A stretch of DNA of 64,000 nucleotides from Eriocheir sinensis. Its lineage: Eukaryota > Arthropoda > Malacostraca > Decapoda > Varunidae. Positions 42,728-58,869 of the stretch are shown in pieces; position 1 is the first letter of the stretch, and the number at the start of each line of letters is the position of its first letter. The translations under genes and the position numbers were made by a program. Where the stretch lies: contig NW_026111755.1 in assembly GCF_024679095.1 (NCBI RefSeq), positions 124,001-188,000 on the forward strand, in the 5' to 3' direction. The notes below the pieces were generated by a model. It had not been told where the DNA came from. It made no database searches and saw nothing but the letters and a program-made list of their open reading frames with translations.

Positions 42728-42857
42728 AATATGTAATTAGTTAAATTTGTATTTAAATACATGTACAAAATACACATAAAATAATGTAAATTTGTATGAA
42801 ATGAAAACAAATTCACATAAAATAACGTACATTTGTATAAAATAGATATACAAAATA
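42728..42857 (-). repeat. Short A-rich block 30 (about 3 monomers)
   Basis: An inverted island with TTAGTTAAATTTGTATTTAAA and ACATGTACAAAATAC types. These also occur in this order at 46.97-47.08 kb and 49.71-49.82 kb. Confidence 0.78.
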
Positions 42858-45800
42858 ATTTTATGTGTATTTTATATTTATTTTCATACAAATTTAAATT
42901 GTTTTGTGTATTTTTATATAGTTTTATACAAACTTAGGTTATTTTATGAGTATTTTGTATATCTATTTTCATACAAATACACATTCTTTTATTGATATTT
43001 TGTTTATTTATTTTGACGAGAATTTAAATTATTTAATGTGTATTTTGTATATATATTTTTATACGTATTTACATCATTTCATGTGTATTTTGTATATATA
43101 TTTCTATAGAAATCTACGTTATATTATGTGTATTCGTATATAGATTTTTAAACAAATTTACACTTTTATGTGTATTTTGCATATTTTTCAATACAAATTT
43201 ACCTTATTGTATATGCATTTTGTATATTAATTTTAATACAAATTTAATTATTCTATGTGTATTTTGTATATGTATTTTATAAAATATGCTTTATTTTATG
43301 GGTATTTTGCATCTTTATTTTCATACAAATTTACGTTATTTTATTGATATTCTGCTCATTCATTTTGATACGATTTGACATTATTCTATGTGTATTTTGT
43401 ATATATTTTTCAAACAAATTTACGTTATTTTATGTGTATTTGTTTATAAATTCTGACACAAATTTACAATATTTTATGGGTATTTTGTATATATATTTCA
43501 AAAGAAATTTACCTAGTTTTATATGTATTTTGAATATTTATTTTCATACAAACTCAAATTATTTTTATGTATTTTTGTATATATTTCAATACAAATTTTA
43601 GTTATGTTATGTGTATTTTGTAAATCTATTTTCATTCAAATATATATTATTTTATTGGTATTTTGTTGATTTATATTGATACGAATTTACATTATTTTAT
43701 ATGTACTTTTTATAGATATTTTTATACGCATTTACATTATTTAATATTTATTTTGAATATATAATTTTATACAAATTCATGGTATTTTATGTGTATTTGT
43801 ATATATATTTTCATACAAATTTATATTATTTTATGTGTATTTTTTTCATATATATCATTACAAATTTACCTTATTTTATGTTTATTTTGTATATTTATTT
43901 ATTTCAATTTTAAATTAATTTATGTGTATATTTGTATTTGTATTTAGGTTATTTTATGTGTATTTTGTGTATATATTTTCATCCAAAATTACATTATTAT
44001 ATTGGTATTTTCTTAATTTAATTCGCTACGAATTTAGATTATTTCATAGGTATTTTGTATACATATTTTTATACTCATTTACATTATCTAATGTGTGTTT
44101 TGTATATATATTTTTATACAAATTTATTTTATGTTCATTTTTGTACATATATTTTTATAGAAATTTGCGTTATTTTATGTATAGTTTTTTATAAATTTAC
44201 GTTATTTTATGTGCATTTTGTATATTTATATTTATATAAATACACATTCTTTTATTGCTATATTGTTGATTTATATTTATACGAATTTACATTATTTTAT
44301 GTGTATTTTGTATACATTTTTTTATACGTATTTACTTAATTTTATGTGTATTTTGTATATGTATTTTTATAGAAATCTACGTTATTTTATGTGTATTCGC
44401 ATATACATTTTGAAACAAATTTACATTATTTTATATGTATTTTGCATATCTATTTCAATACAAATTTACCTTATTGTACGTGCATTTTGTATATTTATTT
44501 TGATACAACTTCAAATATTTTATGTGTATTTTGGTATCAATAATGTATATATATTTCATACAAATTTATGTTATTATATGTGTATTTGTTTATATATTTT
44601 CTTTCAAATTTACATTATTTTATGTGTATTTTGTATATGTATTTCAATAGATATTAACCTAATTTTATGTGTATTTTGTATATTTCTTTTCATACAAATT
44701 TAAATTATTTTTGTGTATTTTTGTATATAGTTTTATACAAATTTAGGTTATTTTATGTACGCATTTACATTATTTAATGTGTGTTTTGTATATATATTTT
44801 TATCCAAAGTTAATTTATTTTACGTTCATTTTTGGACATATATTTTTTATAGAAATTAGCGTTATTTTATATGTATTTGTATATGTATTTGTATTTGTAT
44901 ACGTTATTATATGTATTTTTATAAATATTTTGATACAAATTTACATTATTTAATGTATTTTGTATATACATTTCAATTCAAATTTAGCTTATTTTATCTG
45001 TATTTTGTATATCTATTTTCATACGAATTTAATTACTTCTGTGTATTTTTGTATATAGTTTTATACAAATTTACGTTATTTTATGTGTATTTTGTATATT
45101 TATATTTATACAAATACACATTCTTTTATTGGTATTTTGTTTATTTATTTTGATACGAATTTACATTATTTTATGTGTATTTTGTATACATTTTTTTATA
45201 CGTATTTACTTCATTTTACGTGTATTTTGTATATATATTTATATACAAATCTACGTTATTTTATGTGTATTCGTATATATATTTTGAAACAAATTTACAT
45301 TGTTTTATATGTATTTTGCATATCTATTTCAATACAGATTTACCTTATTGTTTGTGTATTTTGTATATTTATTTTAATACAAATAAACTTTTTTATGTGT
45401 ATTTTTGTATATATTAAAAAAAAAGCGTTATTTTATGGTTATTTTGCTTCTTTATTTTCATACAAATTTACGTTATTTTATTAATATTCTGTGTATTTAT
45501 TTTGATACGATTTTACAGTATTCAATTTGTGTTTTGTATATATTTTTTTATACAAATTTACGTTATTTTAAGTGTATTTGTTTATGTATTTTCATTCAAA
45601 TTTACAGTATTTTATGTGTATTTTGTATATTTATTTTCATACAAATTTAAATTATTTTTGTGTATTTTTCTATATAGTTTTATACAAATTATTGTTATCT
45701 TATGTGTATTTTGTATATTTATTTTCATACAAATACACATTCTTTTATTGACATTTTGTTTATTTATTTTGACGCGAATTTACATTATTTAATGTGTATT

Positions 45801-46696
45801 TTGTATAAATATTTTTATACGTATTTACATCCTTTCATGTGTATTTTGTATATTTATAAAAAATGCGTTATTTTATGGGTATTTTGCATCTTTATTTTCA
45901 TACAAATTTACATTATTTTATTTACATTCTGTGTATTTATTTTAATACGATTTTACATTTTTCTATTTGTGTTTTGTATATATATTTTTTATACATATTT
46001 ACATTATTTAATGAGTATTTTTTATATATATTTTATACAAATTTATATTAATTTAAGTGTATTTGTTTATATATTTTCATTCAAATTTACATTATTTTAT
46101 GTGTATTTTGTATATGTATTTCTTTACAAATTTACCTAATTTTATGTGTATTTTGTATATTTATTTTCATACAAATTTAACTTATTTTTGTGTATTTTTA
46201 TATATAGTTTTATACAAATTTACGTTATTTTATGTGTATTTTGTATATGTATTTTCATACAAATACTCATTCCTTTATTGATATTTTAATTATTTATTTT
46301 GACACGAATTTACATTATTTAATGTGTATTTTGTATATATATTTTTATACGTATTTACAACATTTCATGTGTATTTTGTATATATATTTCTATAGAAATC
46401 TACGTTATTTTATGTGTATTCGTATATATATTTTTAAACAAATCTACATAATTTTATGTGTATTTTGTATATATATTTCATTATAAATTTGCCTTATTTT
46501 AAGTTTATTTTTATATCTATTTTCATTCAAATTCAAATCATTTTATGTTTATATATTTATTTGTATTTACGTTATTTTATGGGTATTTTCTATATATATT
46601 TTCATTCAAAATTACATTATTTTATCGGTATTTTTTTCATTTATTTCGATACGAATGTAGATTATTTCATGTGTATTTTCTATACATACACATACA
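42858..46696 (+). repeat. T-rich block 31
   Basis: About 85 monomers. Positions 43.2-43.9 kb carry the variant ladder with TTCTGCTCATTC. From 43.9 kb onward the block follows 14.78-17.9 kb, except that a few monomers are missing near 44,545 (TCAATAATGTATATAT) and 44,885. Confidence 0.82.
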
Positions 46697-49435
46697 GAGT
46701 AAATTTCTATGAAAATATATATTCAAAATACATATAAAATTATGTAAATAAGTATAAAAATATATATATCAAATACACCTAAAAAAAATGAAAATTCGTA
46801 TCAGAATAAATAAATAAAATTCCGATAAAAGAACGTATATTTGTAGGAAAATAAATATACAAAATACACATAAAATTACGAAAATTTGAATAAAAATATA
46901 TACAAAAATATACACAATTAATTTCAATTTGTATGAAAATAGATATACACAATACACATATAATTAGTTAAATTTGTATTTAAATACATGTACAAAATTC
47001 ACATAAAATAATGTAAATTTGTATGAAATGAAAACAAATTCACATAAAATAACGTACATTGGTATAAAATAGATATACAAAATATACATAGAATAATGTA
47101 AAATCGTATCAAAATAAATACACAGAATATCAATAAAATGATGTAATTTTGTATGAAAATAAAGATGCAAAATACCCATAAAATAAAGCATATTTTTATA
47201 AAAATACATATACAAAAATACACATAGAATAGCTAAATTTGTATTAAAATTAATATACAAAATGTATGTACAATAAGGTAAATTTGTATTGAAAAAATAT
47301 GCAAAATGCACATAAAACAATGTATATTTGTTTCAAAATATATATACGAATACACATAAAATAACGTATATTTCTATAGAAATATATATACAAAATACAC
47401 ATGAAATGACGTAAATACGTATAAAAATATATATACACAATACACATTAAATAATATAAATTCGCATCAAAATAAATAAACAAAATATCAATAAAAGAAT
47501 GTGTATTTGTATGAAAATAGATATACAAAATACACATAAAATATTGTAAATTTGTATAAAACTATACAAAAATACACAAAAAATAATTTAAATTTGTATA
47601 AAATATATATACAAAATACACATGAAATTAGGTAAATTTCTATTGAAATACATATACAAAATACACATAAAATAATGTAAATTTGAATAAAAATATATCA
47701 ACAAATACACTTAAAATAACGAAAATTTGTATGAAATATATATAGAAAATACACATTAAATAATGTAAATATGTATAAAAAAATATATACAAAACACAAA
47801 TAGAATAATGTAAAATAGTATCAAAATAAATACACAGAATATTAATAAAATAATGTAAATTTGTATGAAAATAAAGATGCAAAATACCCATAAAACATCG
47901 CATTTTTTATGAAAAAATATATACCAAAATGCACATAAAATATTTAATTTTGTATTACAATAAATATACAAAATGCACATATAATAAGGTAAATTTGTAT
48001 TGAAATAGATATGCAAAATACATATAAAACAATGTAAATTTGTTTCAAAATATACATACGAATACACATAAAATAACGTAGATTTCTATAAAATATATAT
48101 ACAAAATACACATAAAATGAAGTAAATACGTATAAGAAAATGTATACAAAATACACGTAAAATAATGTAAATTCGTATCAAAATAAATAAACTAAATGCC
48201 AATAAAAAAATGTTTACTTGTATAAATATAAATATACAAAATACACATAAAATAACGTAAAATTGTATAAAACTATATACAAAAATAAACAAAAATAATT
48301 AAATTTGTATGAAAATAGATATACAAAAGACATAAAATAAGCTAAATTTGAATTGAAATAAATATAGAAAATACATAAAATAATGTAAATTTCTATCAAA
48401 ATATATATTCAAATACACATATAATAACGTAAATTTGTATAAAAATATAAAAACAAAATACACATTAAATAATGTAAATACGTATAAAAGATATGTACGT
48501 AATGTAAAATTTTTTAAAATTAAAGATGTAAAATACCCATAAAATATATCATATTTAAAAAAAAATATATACAAAAATACACATAAAATAATTAAATTTG
48601 TATTAAAATAAATATACAAAATACACATACAATAAGGTAGATTTTAATTGAAATAGATATGCAAAAAACACATAAAATAATGAAATTTTTTATCAAAATA
48701 TATACGAATACACACAATAAAATTACGTAAATTTTTATGAAAATATATATACAAAATACACATAAAATAATGTAAATACATAGAAAAATATATATACAAA
48801 ATACACAAAAAATAATGTAAATTCGTATCAAAATAAATAAACAAAATTTCCTCTAAAAGAATGTATATGTGTAGGAAAATATATATACAAAATACAAATA
48901 AAACAAAAAAAAATTGTATAAAAATAATACAAAAATACACAAAAATAATTTAAATTTGTTTGAAAATAGATATGCAAAATACAAATGAAAGTAGGCAAAT
49001 TTTTATTGAAATACATATACAAAATACACATAAAATAATGTAAATTTGTATGAAAATATATAAACAAATACACATAAGATAACGTAAATTTCCATAAAAT
49101 ATATGTACAAAATATACATTAAATAATGTAAATATGTCTAAAAATATATATACAAAATACACAGAATAACGTAAAATCGTATCAAAATAAATAAACAGAC
49201 AATCAATAGAATAATATAAATTTGTATGAAAATAAAGCTGCAAAATATCCATATAATAACGCATATTTGTTTAAAAATATATATACAAAAATACACATAA
49301 AATAATTAAATTTGCATCAAATAAATATACAAAAGGCACATACAATAAAGAAAATTTGTATTGAAATAGATATGTGAAATACACATAAATAATGTAAATT
49401 TGTATCAAAATATATATACGAATACACATAAAATA
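46697..49435 (-). repeat. 2.74-kb tandem unit, copy 1
   Basis: Landmarks 46,964 and 47,250 recur at 49,702 and 49,989, a step of 2,738-2,739 bp. At 2.74 kb the unit equals about 61 monomers, so it is a long-range repeat several ladder passes deep. Confidence 0.8.
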
Positions 49436-51394
49436 GAGTAAATTTCTATGAAAATATATATTCAAAATACATATAAAATTATGTAAATAAGTATAAAAAT
49501 ATATATATCAAATACACCTAAAATAATGAAAACTCGTATCAAAATAAATAAACAAAATTCCGATAAAAGAACGTATATTTGTAGGAAAATAAATATACAA
49601 AATTCATATAAAATTACGAAAATTTGAATAAAAATATATACTAAAATACACAAAATTAATTTTAATTTGTATGAAAATAGATATACATAATACACATATA
49701 ATTAGTTAAATTTGTATTTAAATACATGTACAAAATACACATAAAATAATGTAAATTTGTATGAAATGAAAACAAATTCACATAAAATAACGTTCATTTG
49801 TATGAAATATATACACAAAATATACATAGAATAATGTAAAATCGTATCAAAATAAATACACAGAATATCAATAAAATAATGTAAATTTGTATGAAAATGA
49901 AGATGCAAAAAGACCCATAAAATAAAGCATTTTTTTATGAAAATACATATACAAAAATACACATAGAATAATTAAATTTGTATTAAAATTAATATACAAA
50001 ATGCACGTACAATAAGGTAAATTTATATTGAAAAAATATGCAAAATGCACATAAAACAATGTATATTTGTTTCAAAATATATATACGAATACACATAAAA
50101 TAACATATATTGCTATAGAAATATATATACAAAATACACATGAAATGACGTAAATACGTATAAAAATATATATACACAATACACATTAAATAATGTGAAT
50201 TCGCGTCAAAATAAATAAACAAAATATCAATAAAAAATGTGTATTTGTATGAAAATAGATATACAAAATACACATAAAATATTTTAGATATATATAAAAC
50301 TCTTTTTATAAAAATATATATACCAAAATAGTAAAATTTTTAAATTTGTATTACAATAAATATACAAAATGCACATACAATAAGGTAGATTTATATTGAA
50401 ATAGATATGCTAAATACATATAAAACAATGTAAATTTGCTTCAAAATATATATACCAATACACATAAAATAACGTAGATTACTATAAAAATATATATACA
50501 AAATACACATTAAATGAAGAAAATACGTATAAGAAAATGTATACAAAGTACACATAAAATAATTAAATTTGTATTAAAATAAATATACAAAATACACATA
50601 CAATAAGGTAAATCTATATTGAAATAGATATGCAAAATAAATATAAAATAATGTAAATTTGTATCAAATCATATACGAATACACACAATAAAATAACGTA
50701 AATTTTTATGAAAATATATATAAAAAATAAACATAAAATAATGTAAATACGTAGAAAAATATATATACATAATACACATAAAATTATGTAAATTCTAATG
50801 AAAATTAATGAACAAAATTCCACTAAAAGAATGTATATTTGTAGGAAAATATAAATACAAAATACAAATAAAATAACTAAAATTTGTATAAAAATATATA
50901 AAAAATACATAAAAATAATTTAAATTTGTTTGAAAATAGATATGCAAAATACACATAAAATTAGGCAAATCTGTATTGAAATACATATACAAATTACAAA
51001 TAAAATATTGTAAATTTGTATGAAAATATATAAACAAATACACATAAAATAGCGTAAATTTATATAAAATATATATACAAAATATACATTAAATAATGTA
51101 AATGTGTATAGAAATATATATACAAAATACACATAGAATAATGTAAAATCGTATCAAAATAAATAAACAGAATATCAATAAAATAATGTAAATTTGTATG
51201 AAAATAAAGATGCAAAATACCCATATAATAACGCATATTTTTACAAAAATACACATAAAATAATTAAATTTGTATTAAAATAAATATACAAAATACACAT
51301 ACAATACGGTAAATTTGTATTGAAATAGATATGCAAAATAAACATAAATTATGTAAATTTATATCAAAATATATATACGAATACCCATAAAATA
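49436..51394 (-). repeat. 2.74-kb tandem unit, shortened copy 2
   Basis: This copy follows copy 1 through 50.3 kb, then has a deletion of about 0.78 kb relative to it. Its last 0.8 kb matches 48.6-49.43 kb at an offset of about 1,960-1,970. A third start (GAGTAAATTTCTATG) at 51,395 is abandoned after about 110 bp. Confidence 0.75.
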
Positions 51395-52277
51395 GAGTAA
51401 ATTTCTATGAAAATATATATTCAAAACACAAATAAAATGATATAAATAAGTATAAAAATATACATATCAAATACACCTAAAATAATGTAAATTCGTTTAA
51501 AAAAATTAAAAAAATTACGTTAAAAGATGAAAGATACACATTAAATAATGTAAATATGTATAAAAAAAAATATATACAAAAAACAAATAGAATAATGTGA
51601 AATGGTATCAAAATAAATACACCGAATATTAATAAAATAATGTAAATTTGTATGAAAATAAAGATGCAAAATTCCCATCAAATAGCGCAATTTTTATAAA
51701 AATATATATACCAAAATACACATAAAATATTTAAATTTGTATTGAAATAAATATACAAAATGCACATACAATAAGGTAAATTTGTATTGAAAGAGATATG
51801 CAAAAATACATATAAAACAATGTAAATTTGTTTCAAAATATATATACGAATACACATAAAATAACGTAGATTTCTATAAAAATATATATACAAAATACAC
51901 AGAAAATTAAGTAAATACGTATAAAAATAGATATACAAAATACACATAGAATAATGTAAAATTGTTTAAAAAAAAAACTGAATATAAATAAAATAATGTA
52001 AATTTGTATGAAAATAAAAATGCAAAATACCCATAAAATAAAGCATATTTTTTTTAAAATACATATACAAAAATACACATAGCATAATTAAATTTGTATT
52101 AAAATTAATATACAAAATGCATATACAATAAGGTAAATTTGTATTGAAAAAATATGCAAAATACACAAAAAACAGTGTAAATTTATTTCAAAATCTATAT
52201 ACGAATACTCATAAATCAACGTAGATTTCTATAGAAATATATATACAAAATACACATCAAATGATGTAAACACGTAT

Positions 52278-52428
<151 letters not shown>

Positions 52429-53313
52429 TAAATAATGTAAATTCGCGTCAAAGTAAATAAACAAAATATCAATAAAAGAATGTGTATTTGTATGAAAATA
52501 GATATACAATATACACAAAAAATCACCTAAATTTGTATAAAACTATATACAAAAATACACAAAAATAATTTTAATTTGTATGAAAATAAATATACAAAAT
52601 ACACATAAAATTAGATAAATTTGTATTGAAATACATTTACAAAATACACATAAAATAATGTAAATTTGAATGAAAATATATAAACAAATACACTTAAAAT
52701 AACGTAAATTTGTATAAAATATATATAAAAAATACACATTAAATAATGTAAATATGTATAAAAGAATATATACAAAACACAAATAGAATAATATAAAATC
52801 GTATCAAAATAAATACACAGAATATTAATAAAATAATGTAAATTTGTATGAAAATTAAGATGCAAAATACCCATAAAATAACGCATTTTTTATAAAAATA
52901 TTTATAACATGACACATAAAATATTTGAATTTGTATTAAAATAAATATACAAAATGCACATACAATAAGGTAAATTTGTATTGAAATAGATATGCAAAAT
53001 ACATATAAAACCATGTAAATTTTTTTAAAAATATATATACGACCACACATAAAATAACGTAGATTTCTATGAAAATAAATATACTAAATACACATAAAAT
53101 GAAGTAAATACGTATAAAAAAAGGTATACAAAATACACATAAAATAATGTAAACTCGTATCAAAATAAATAAACAATATACTAATAAAAGAATGTGTATT
53201 GTATATATATAAATATACAAAATACAAATAAAATAACGTAAATTTATATAAAACTATATGCAAAAATACACAAAAGTAATTAAATTTGTGTGAAAATACA
53301 TATACAAAATACA

Positions 53314-54751
53314 TGTGTATTTTGTATATTTATTTTCATACAAATTGAAATTATTTTTGTTTATTTTTTTTTATATTTTCATACAAATTTTCGTTATTTA
53401 ATGTGTATTTTGTATATTTTTTTTTCTACAAATATACGTTCTTTTATCTAAATTTTGTTTATTGAATTTGAAACGAATTTACCTTATTTTGTATATCTTT
53501 TTTCATACAAATTAAAATACTTCTATGCATTTTTGTATATAGTTTTATATAAATTTACGTTATTTTATATGTATTTTGAATATTTATATTTATACAAATA
53601 CACATTCTTTTATTGGTATTTTGTATATTTATTTTGATACGAATTTACATTATTTTATGTGTATTTTGTATACATTTTTTTATACGTATTTACTTCATTT
53701 TATGTGTATTTTGTATATATATTTTTATAGAAATCTACGTTATTTTATGTGTATTCGTATATATATTTTGAAACAAATTTACATTGTTTTATATGTATTT
53801 TGCATATCTATTTCAATACAAATTTACCTTATTGTATGTGTTTTTTGTATATTTATTTTAATACAAATTTAATTTTTTGATGTGTATTTTGGTATATATA
53901 TTTTTATAAATAAAAAAATGCGTTATTTTATGGATATTTTTATAAATATTTTGATACAAATCTACATTATTTTATGTATTTTGTATATACATTTCAATTT
54001 AAATTTAGCTTATTTTACCTGTATTTTGTATATCTATTTTCATACGAATTTAATTACTTCTGTGTATTTTTGTATATAGTTTTATACAAACTTTCCTTAT
54101 TTTATGTGTATTTTGTATATTTATATTTATACAAATACACATTCTTTTATAGGTTTTTTGTTTATTTATATTGATACGAATTTACATTATTTTATGTGTA
54201 TTTTGTATACATTTTCTTATACGTATTTACTTCATTTTATGTGTATTTTGTATATATATTTTTATACAAATCTACGTTACTTTATGTGTATTCGTATATT
54301 TATTTTGAAACAAATTTACATTGTTTTATATGTATTTTGCATATCTATTTCAATACAGATTTACCTTATTGTATGTGTATTTTGTATATTTATTTTAATA
54401 CAAATTAATTTTTTCATGTGTATTTTGGTATATATATTTTTATAAAAAATGCGTTATTTAATGGGTATTTTGCATCTTTATTTTCATACAAATTTACATT
54501 GTTTTATTAATATTCTGTGTATTTATTTTGATACGATTTTACATTATTCTATTTGTGTTTTGTATATATTTTTTTATACATATTTACATTATTTAATGTG
54601 TATTTTGTATATTTTAAAACAAATTTACGTTATTTTATGCGCATCTGTTAAAATATTTTGATACAAATTTACATTATTTTATGTATTTTGTATATATATT
54701 TCAATACAAATTTAGTTTATTTTATGTATATTTTGTATATCTATTTTCATT
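53314..54751 (+). repeat. T-rich block 33
   Basis: Entered through ACAAAATACATGTGTATTTTG. It contains two passes of types a to g (CATTCTTTTATTGG at 53,602 and CATTCTTTTATAGG at 54,139) separated by a deletion join at AATGCGTTATTTTATGGAT (53,918). The second half mirrors 32.3-33.0 kb. Confidence 0.8.
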
Positions 54752-54892
54752 TGTATCAAAATAAATAAACAAAATAGCAATAAAATAATGTAAATTTGTA
54801 TGAGAAAACATATACAAATACACATAAAATAACTCAAATTTCTAAAAAATATATATGTACAAAAATGCACATAAAATAAAGTAAATTTGCAT

Positions 54893-56050
54893 ATTTGTAT
54901 TGAAATAGATATGCAAAATACATATAAAACAATGTAAATTTGTTTCAAAATTATATATACGAATACACATAAAATAACGTAGATTTCTATAAAAATATAT
55001 ACAAAATACACATAAAATGAAGTAAATACGTATAAAAAAAAGAATACAAAAAATACATAAAAATCGTATCTAAATAAATAAACAAAATACCAGTAAAAGA
55101 ATGTGTATTTGTAAAAATATAAATATACAAAATACACATAAAATATCGTAAATTTGTATAAAACTATATACAAAAATACACAGAAGTAATTAAATTTGTA
55201 TGAAAATATATATACAAAATACAGCTAAAATAAGCTAAATTTGAATTGAAATGTACAAACAAAATACATAAAATAATGTAAATCTGTATCAAAATATTTA
55301 TACAAATACATATAATAACGTAGATTTGTTTAAAAATATATAAACAAAATACACATTAAGTAATGTAAATACGTATAAAAAATATGTACAAAATACACAT
55401 ATAATCATGTAATTCGTATCAAAATAAATAAACAAAATAGCAATAAAATAATGTAAATTTTTATGAGAAAACATATACAAATAACGCAAATTTCTATAAA
55501 CATATATGTACAAAAATGCACATAAAATAAAGTAAATTTGCAAAAAAAAATATATATATAAAACACACACTAAATAATGTAAATGCGTACATAAAATAAC
55601 CTAAATTTGTATAAAACTATATACAAAAATATACAAAAATAATTTAAATTTGTATGAAAATAAATATACAAAATACACATAAAATTAGGTAAATTTGTAT
55701 TGAAATACATATACAAAATACACATAAAATAATGGAAATTTGAATGAAAATATATAAACATATACACTTAAAATAACGTAAATTTGTATCAAATATATAT
55801 ACAAAATACTAATTAAATAATGTAAATATGTATAAAAAAATATATACAAAACACAAATAGAATAATGTAAAATCGTATCAACAATAAATACACAGAATAT
55901 TAATAAAATAATGTAAATTTGTATGAAAATAAAGATGCAAAATAGCCATAAAATAACGCATTTTTTATAAAAATATATATACCAAAATACACATAAAATA
56001 TTAAAATTTGTATTAAAATAAATATAAAAAATGCACATACTATAAGGTAA
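54893..56050 (-). repeat. About 1.16-kb tandem unit, copy 1
   Basis: TTGTATTGAAATAGATATGC at 54,895 recurs at 56,053 (step 1,158). Landmarks 55,298 and 55,570 recur at 56,455 and 56,725. It is about 26 monomers long, again not a simple multiple of 16. Confidence 0.78.
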
Positions 56051-57922
56051 ATTTGTATTGAAATAGATATGCAAAATACATATAAAACAATGTAAATTTG
56101 TTTCAAAATATATATACGAATACACATAAAATAACGTAGATTTCTATAAAAATATATACAAAATACACATAAAATAAAGTAAATACGTATAAAAAAATGA
56201 ATACAAAAAATACATAAAAATCGTATCAAAATAAATAAACAAAATACCAGTAAAAGAATGTGTATTTGTAAAAATATAAATATACAAAATACACATAAAA
56301 TATCGTAAATTTGTATAAAACTATCTACAAAAATACACAGAAGTAATTGAATTTGTATGAAAATATATATACAAAATACAGCTAAAATAAGCTAAATTTG
56401 AATTGAAATGTACATACAAAAAACATAAAATAATGTAAATCTGTATCAAAATATTTATACAAATACATATAATAACGTAGATTTGTTTAAAAATATATAC
56501 ACAAAATACACATTAAGTAATGTAAATACATATAAAAAATATGTACAAAATACACATATAATCATGTAATTCGTATCAAAATAAATAAACAAAATAGCAA
56601 TAAAATAATGTAAATTTGTATGAGAAAACATATACAAATAACGCAAATTTCTATAAAAATATGTGTACAAAAATGCACATAAAATAAAGTAAATTTGCAA
56701 AAAAATATATATACAAAACACACACTAAATAATGTAAATGCGTACATAAAATAACCTAAATTTGTATAAAACTATATACAAAAATACACAAAAATAATTT
56801 AAATTTGTTTGAAAAGAGATATACAAAATACACATAAAATTAGGTACATTTGTATTGAAATACATATACAAAATACACATCAAATAATGTAAATTTGAAT
56901 GAAAATATATAAACAAATACACTTAAAATAACGTAAATTTGTATAAAATATATATGCAAGATACACATTAAATAATGTAAATGTGTATAAAAAATTTATA
57001 TACAAAAAACAAATAGAATAATGTAAAATCGTATCAAATAAATACACAAAATATCAATAAAATAATGTAAATTTGTATGAAAATAAAGATGCAAAATTCC
57101 CAAAAATTATCGTATTTTTTATAAAAATATATTTACCAAAATACACATAAAATATTTAAATTTGTATTGAAATAAATATACAAAATGCATATACAGTAAG
57201 GTAAATTTGTATTGAAAGAGATATTCAAAAATACATATAAAACAAAATAAATTTGTTTCAAAATATATATACGAATACACATAAAATAAAGTAGATTTCT
57301 ATAGAAATATATATACAAAATACATATGAAATTATGTAAATACGTATAAAAATATATATACAGAATACATATCAAATAATATAAATTCGTGTCAAAATAA
57401 ATAAACAAAATATCATGAAAAGAATGTGTATTTGTATGAAAATAGATAATAGATAATAAATTTGTATAAAATATATATGCAAGATACACATTAAATAATG
57501 TAAATATGTATAAAAAAGTATATACAAAAAACAAATAGAATAATGTAACATCGTATCAAAATAAATACACCGAATATTAATAAAATAATGTAAATTTGTA
57601 TGAAAATAAAGATGCAAAATTCCCATAAAATAGCGCATTTCTTATAAATATATATATACCAAAATACACATAAAATATTTAAATTTGCATTGAAATAAAT
57701 ATACAAAATGCACATACAATAAGGTAAATTTGTATTGAAAAAGATATGCAAAAATAGATATAAAACAATGTAAATTTGTTTCAAAATAGAGATACGAGTA
57801 CAAATAAAAAAACGTAGATTTTTATAAAAAAATATATACAAAATACACATAAAATTAAGTAAATACGTATAAAAAAAATGTATACAAAATACACATAAAA
57901 TAATGTAATTTCGAATTAAAAT
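56042..57922 (-). repeat. Direct duplicate of 0.19-2.07 kb
   Basis: Partner of the left-edge block at a fixed offset of 55,851. Single-base differences are scattered, but no net indel appears before about 57,870, where one extra A occurs (ATAAAAAAAATGTATAC). Confidence 0.85.
56051..57196 (-). repeat. About 1.16-kb tandem unit, copy 2
   Basis: The series continues beyond this copy. GGTAAATTTG(T/A)ATT(G/A)AAA landmarks follow at about 57,190 and 58,240, with steps of about 1,145 and 1,040 bp. The local repeat is thus a chain of unequal-length units. Confidence 0.7.
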
Positions 57923-58869
57923 AAATGTAAATTTGAATGAAAATATAAAAAACAAATACACTTAAAATAACGTAAATTTGTATAAAATATATATGCAAGA
58001 TACACATTAAATAATGTAAATGTGTATAAAAAAATATATACAAAAAACAAATAGAATAATATAAAATCGTATCAAAATAAATACACAGAATATCAATAAA
58101 ATAATGTAAATTCATATGAAAATAAAGATGCAAAATTCCCCAAAATTATCGCATTTTTTAAAAAAATATATATACCAAAATACACATAAAATATTTAAAT
58201 TTGTATTGAAATAAATATACAAAATGCATATACAGTAAGGTAAATTTGAATTAAAAGAGATATTCAAAAATACATATAAAACAATGTAAATTTGTTTCAA
58301 AATATATATACGAATACACATAAAATAAAGTAGATTTCTATAGAAATATATATACAAAATACATATGAAATTATGTAAATTCGTATAAAATTATATATAC
58401 AAAATACATATCAAATAATGTAAATTCGTGTCAAAATAAATAAACAAAATATCATGAAAAGAATGTGTATTTGTATGAAAATAGATAATAGATAATAAAT
58501 TTGTATAAAATATATATGCAAGATACACATTAAATAATGTAAATATCTATAAAAAAGTATATACAAAAAACAAATACAGTAATGTAAAATCGTATCAAAA
58601 TAAATACACAGAATATTAATAAAATAATGTAAATTTGTATGAAAATAACGATGCAAAATTCCCATAAAATAGCGCATTTCTTTAAAAATATATATACCAA
58701 AATACACATAAAAATTTTAAATTTGTATTGAAATAAATATACAAAATGCATATACAATAAGGTAAATTTGTATTGAAAGAGATATGCAAAAATACATATA
58801 AAACAATGTAAATTTGTTTCAAAATATATATACGAATACAAATAAAAAAACGTAGATTTCTATAATATT

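Larger units (their letters stand above)
41150..46836. repeat. Rearranged direct duplicate of about 12.1-18.05 kb
   Basis: The two parts 41.5-42.72 kb and 43.9-46.84 kb align with 12.6-13.78 kb and 14.78-18.05 kb. The stretch between them (42.73-43.9 kb) does not. It contains a small inverted island and a variant-ladder pass like that at 4.7-5.0 kb (inverted), which suggests later replacement. Confidence 0.78.
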
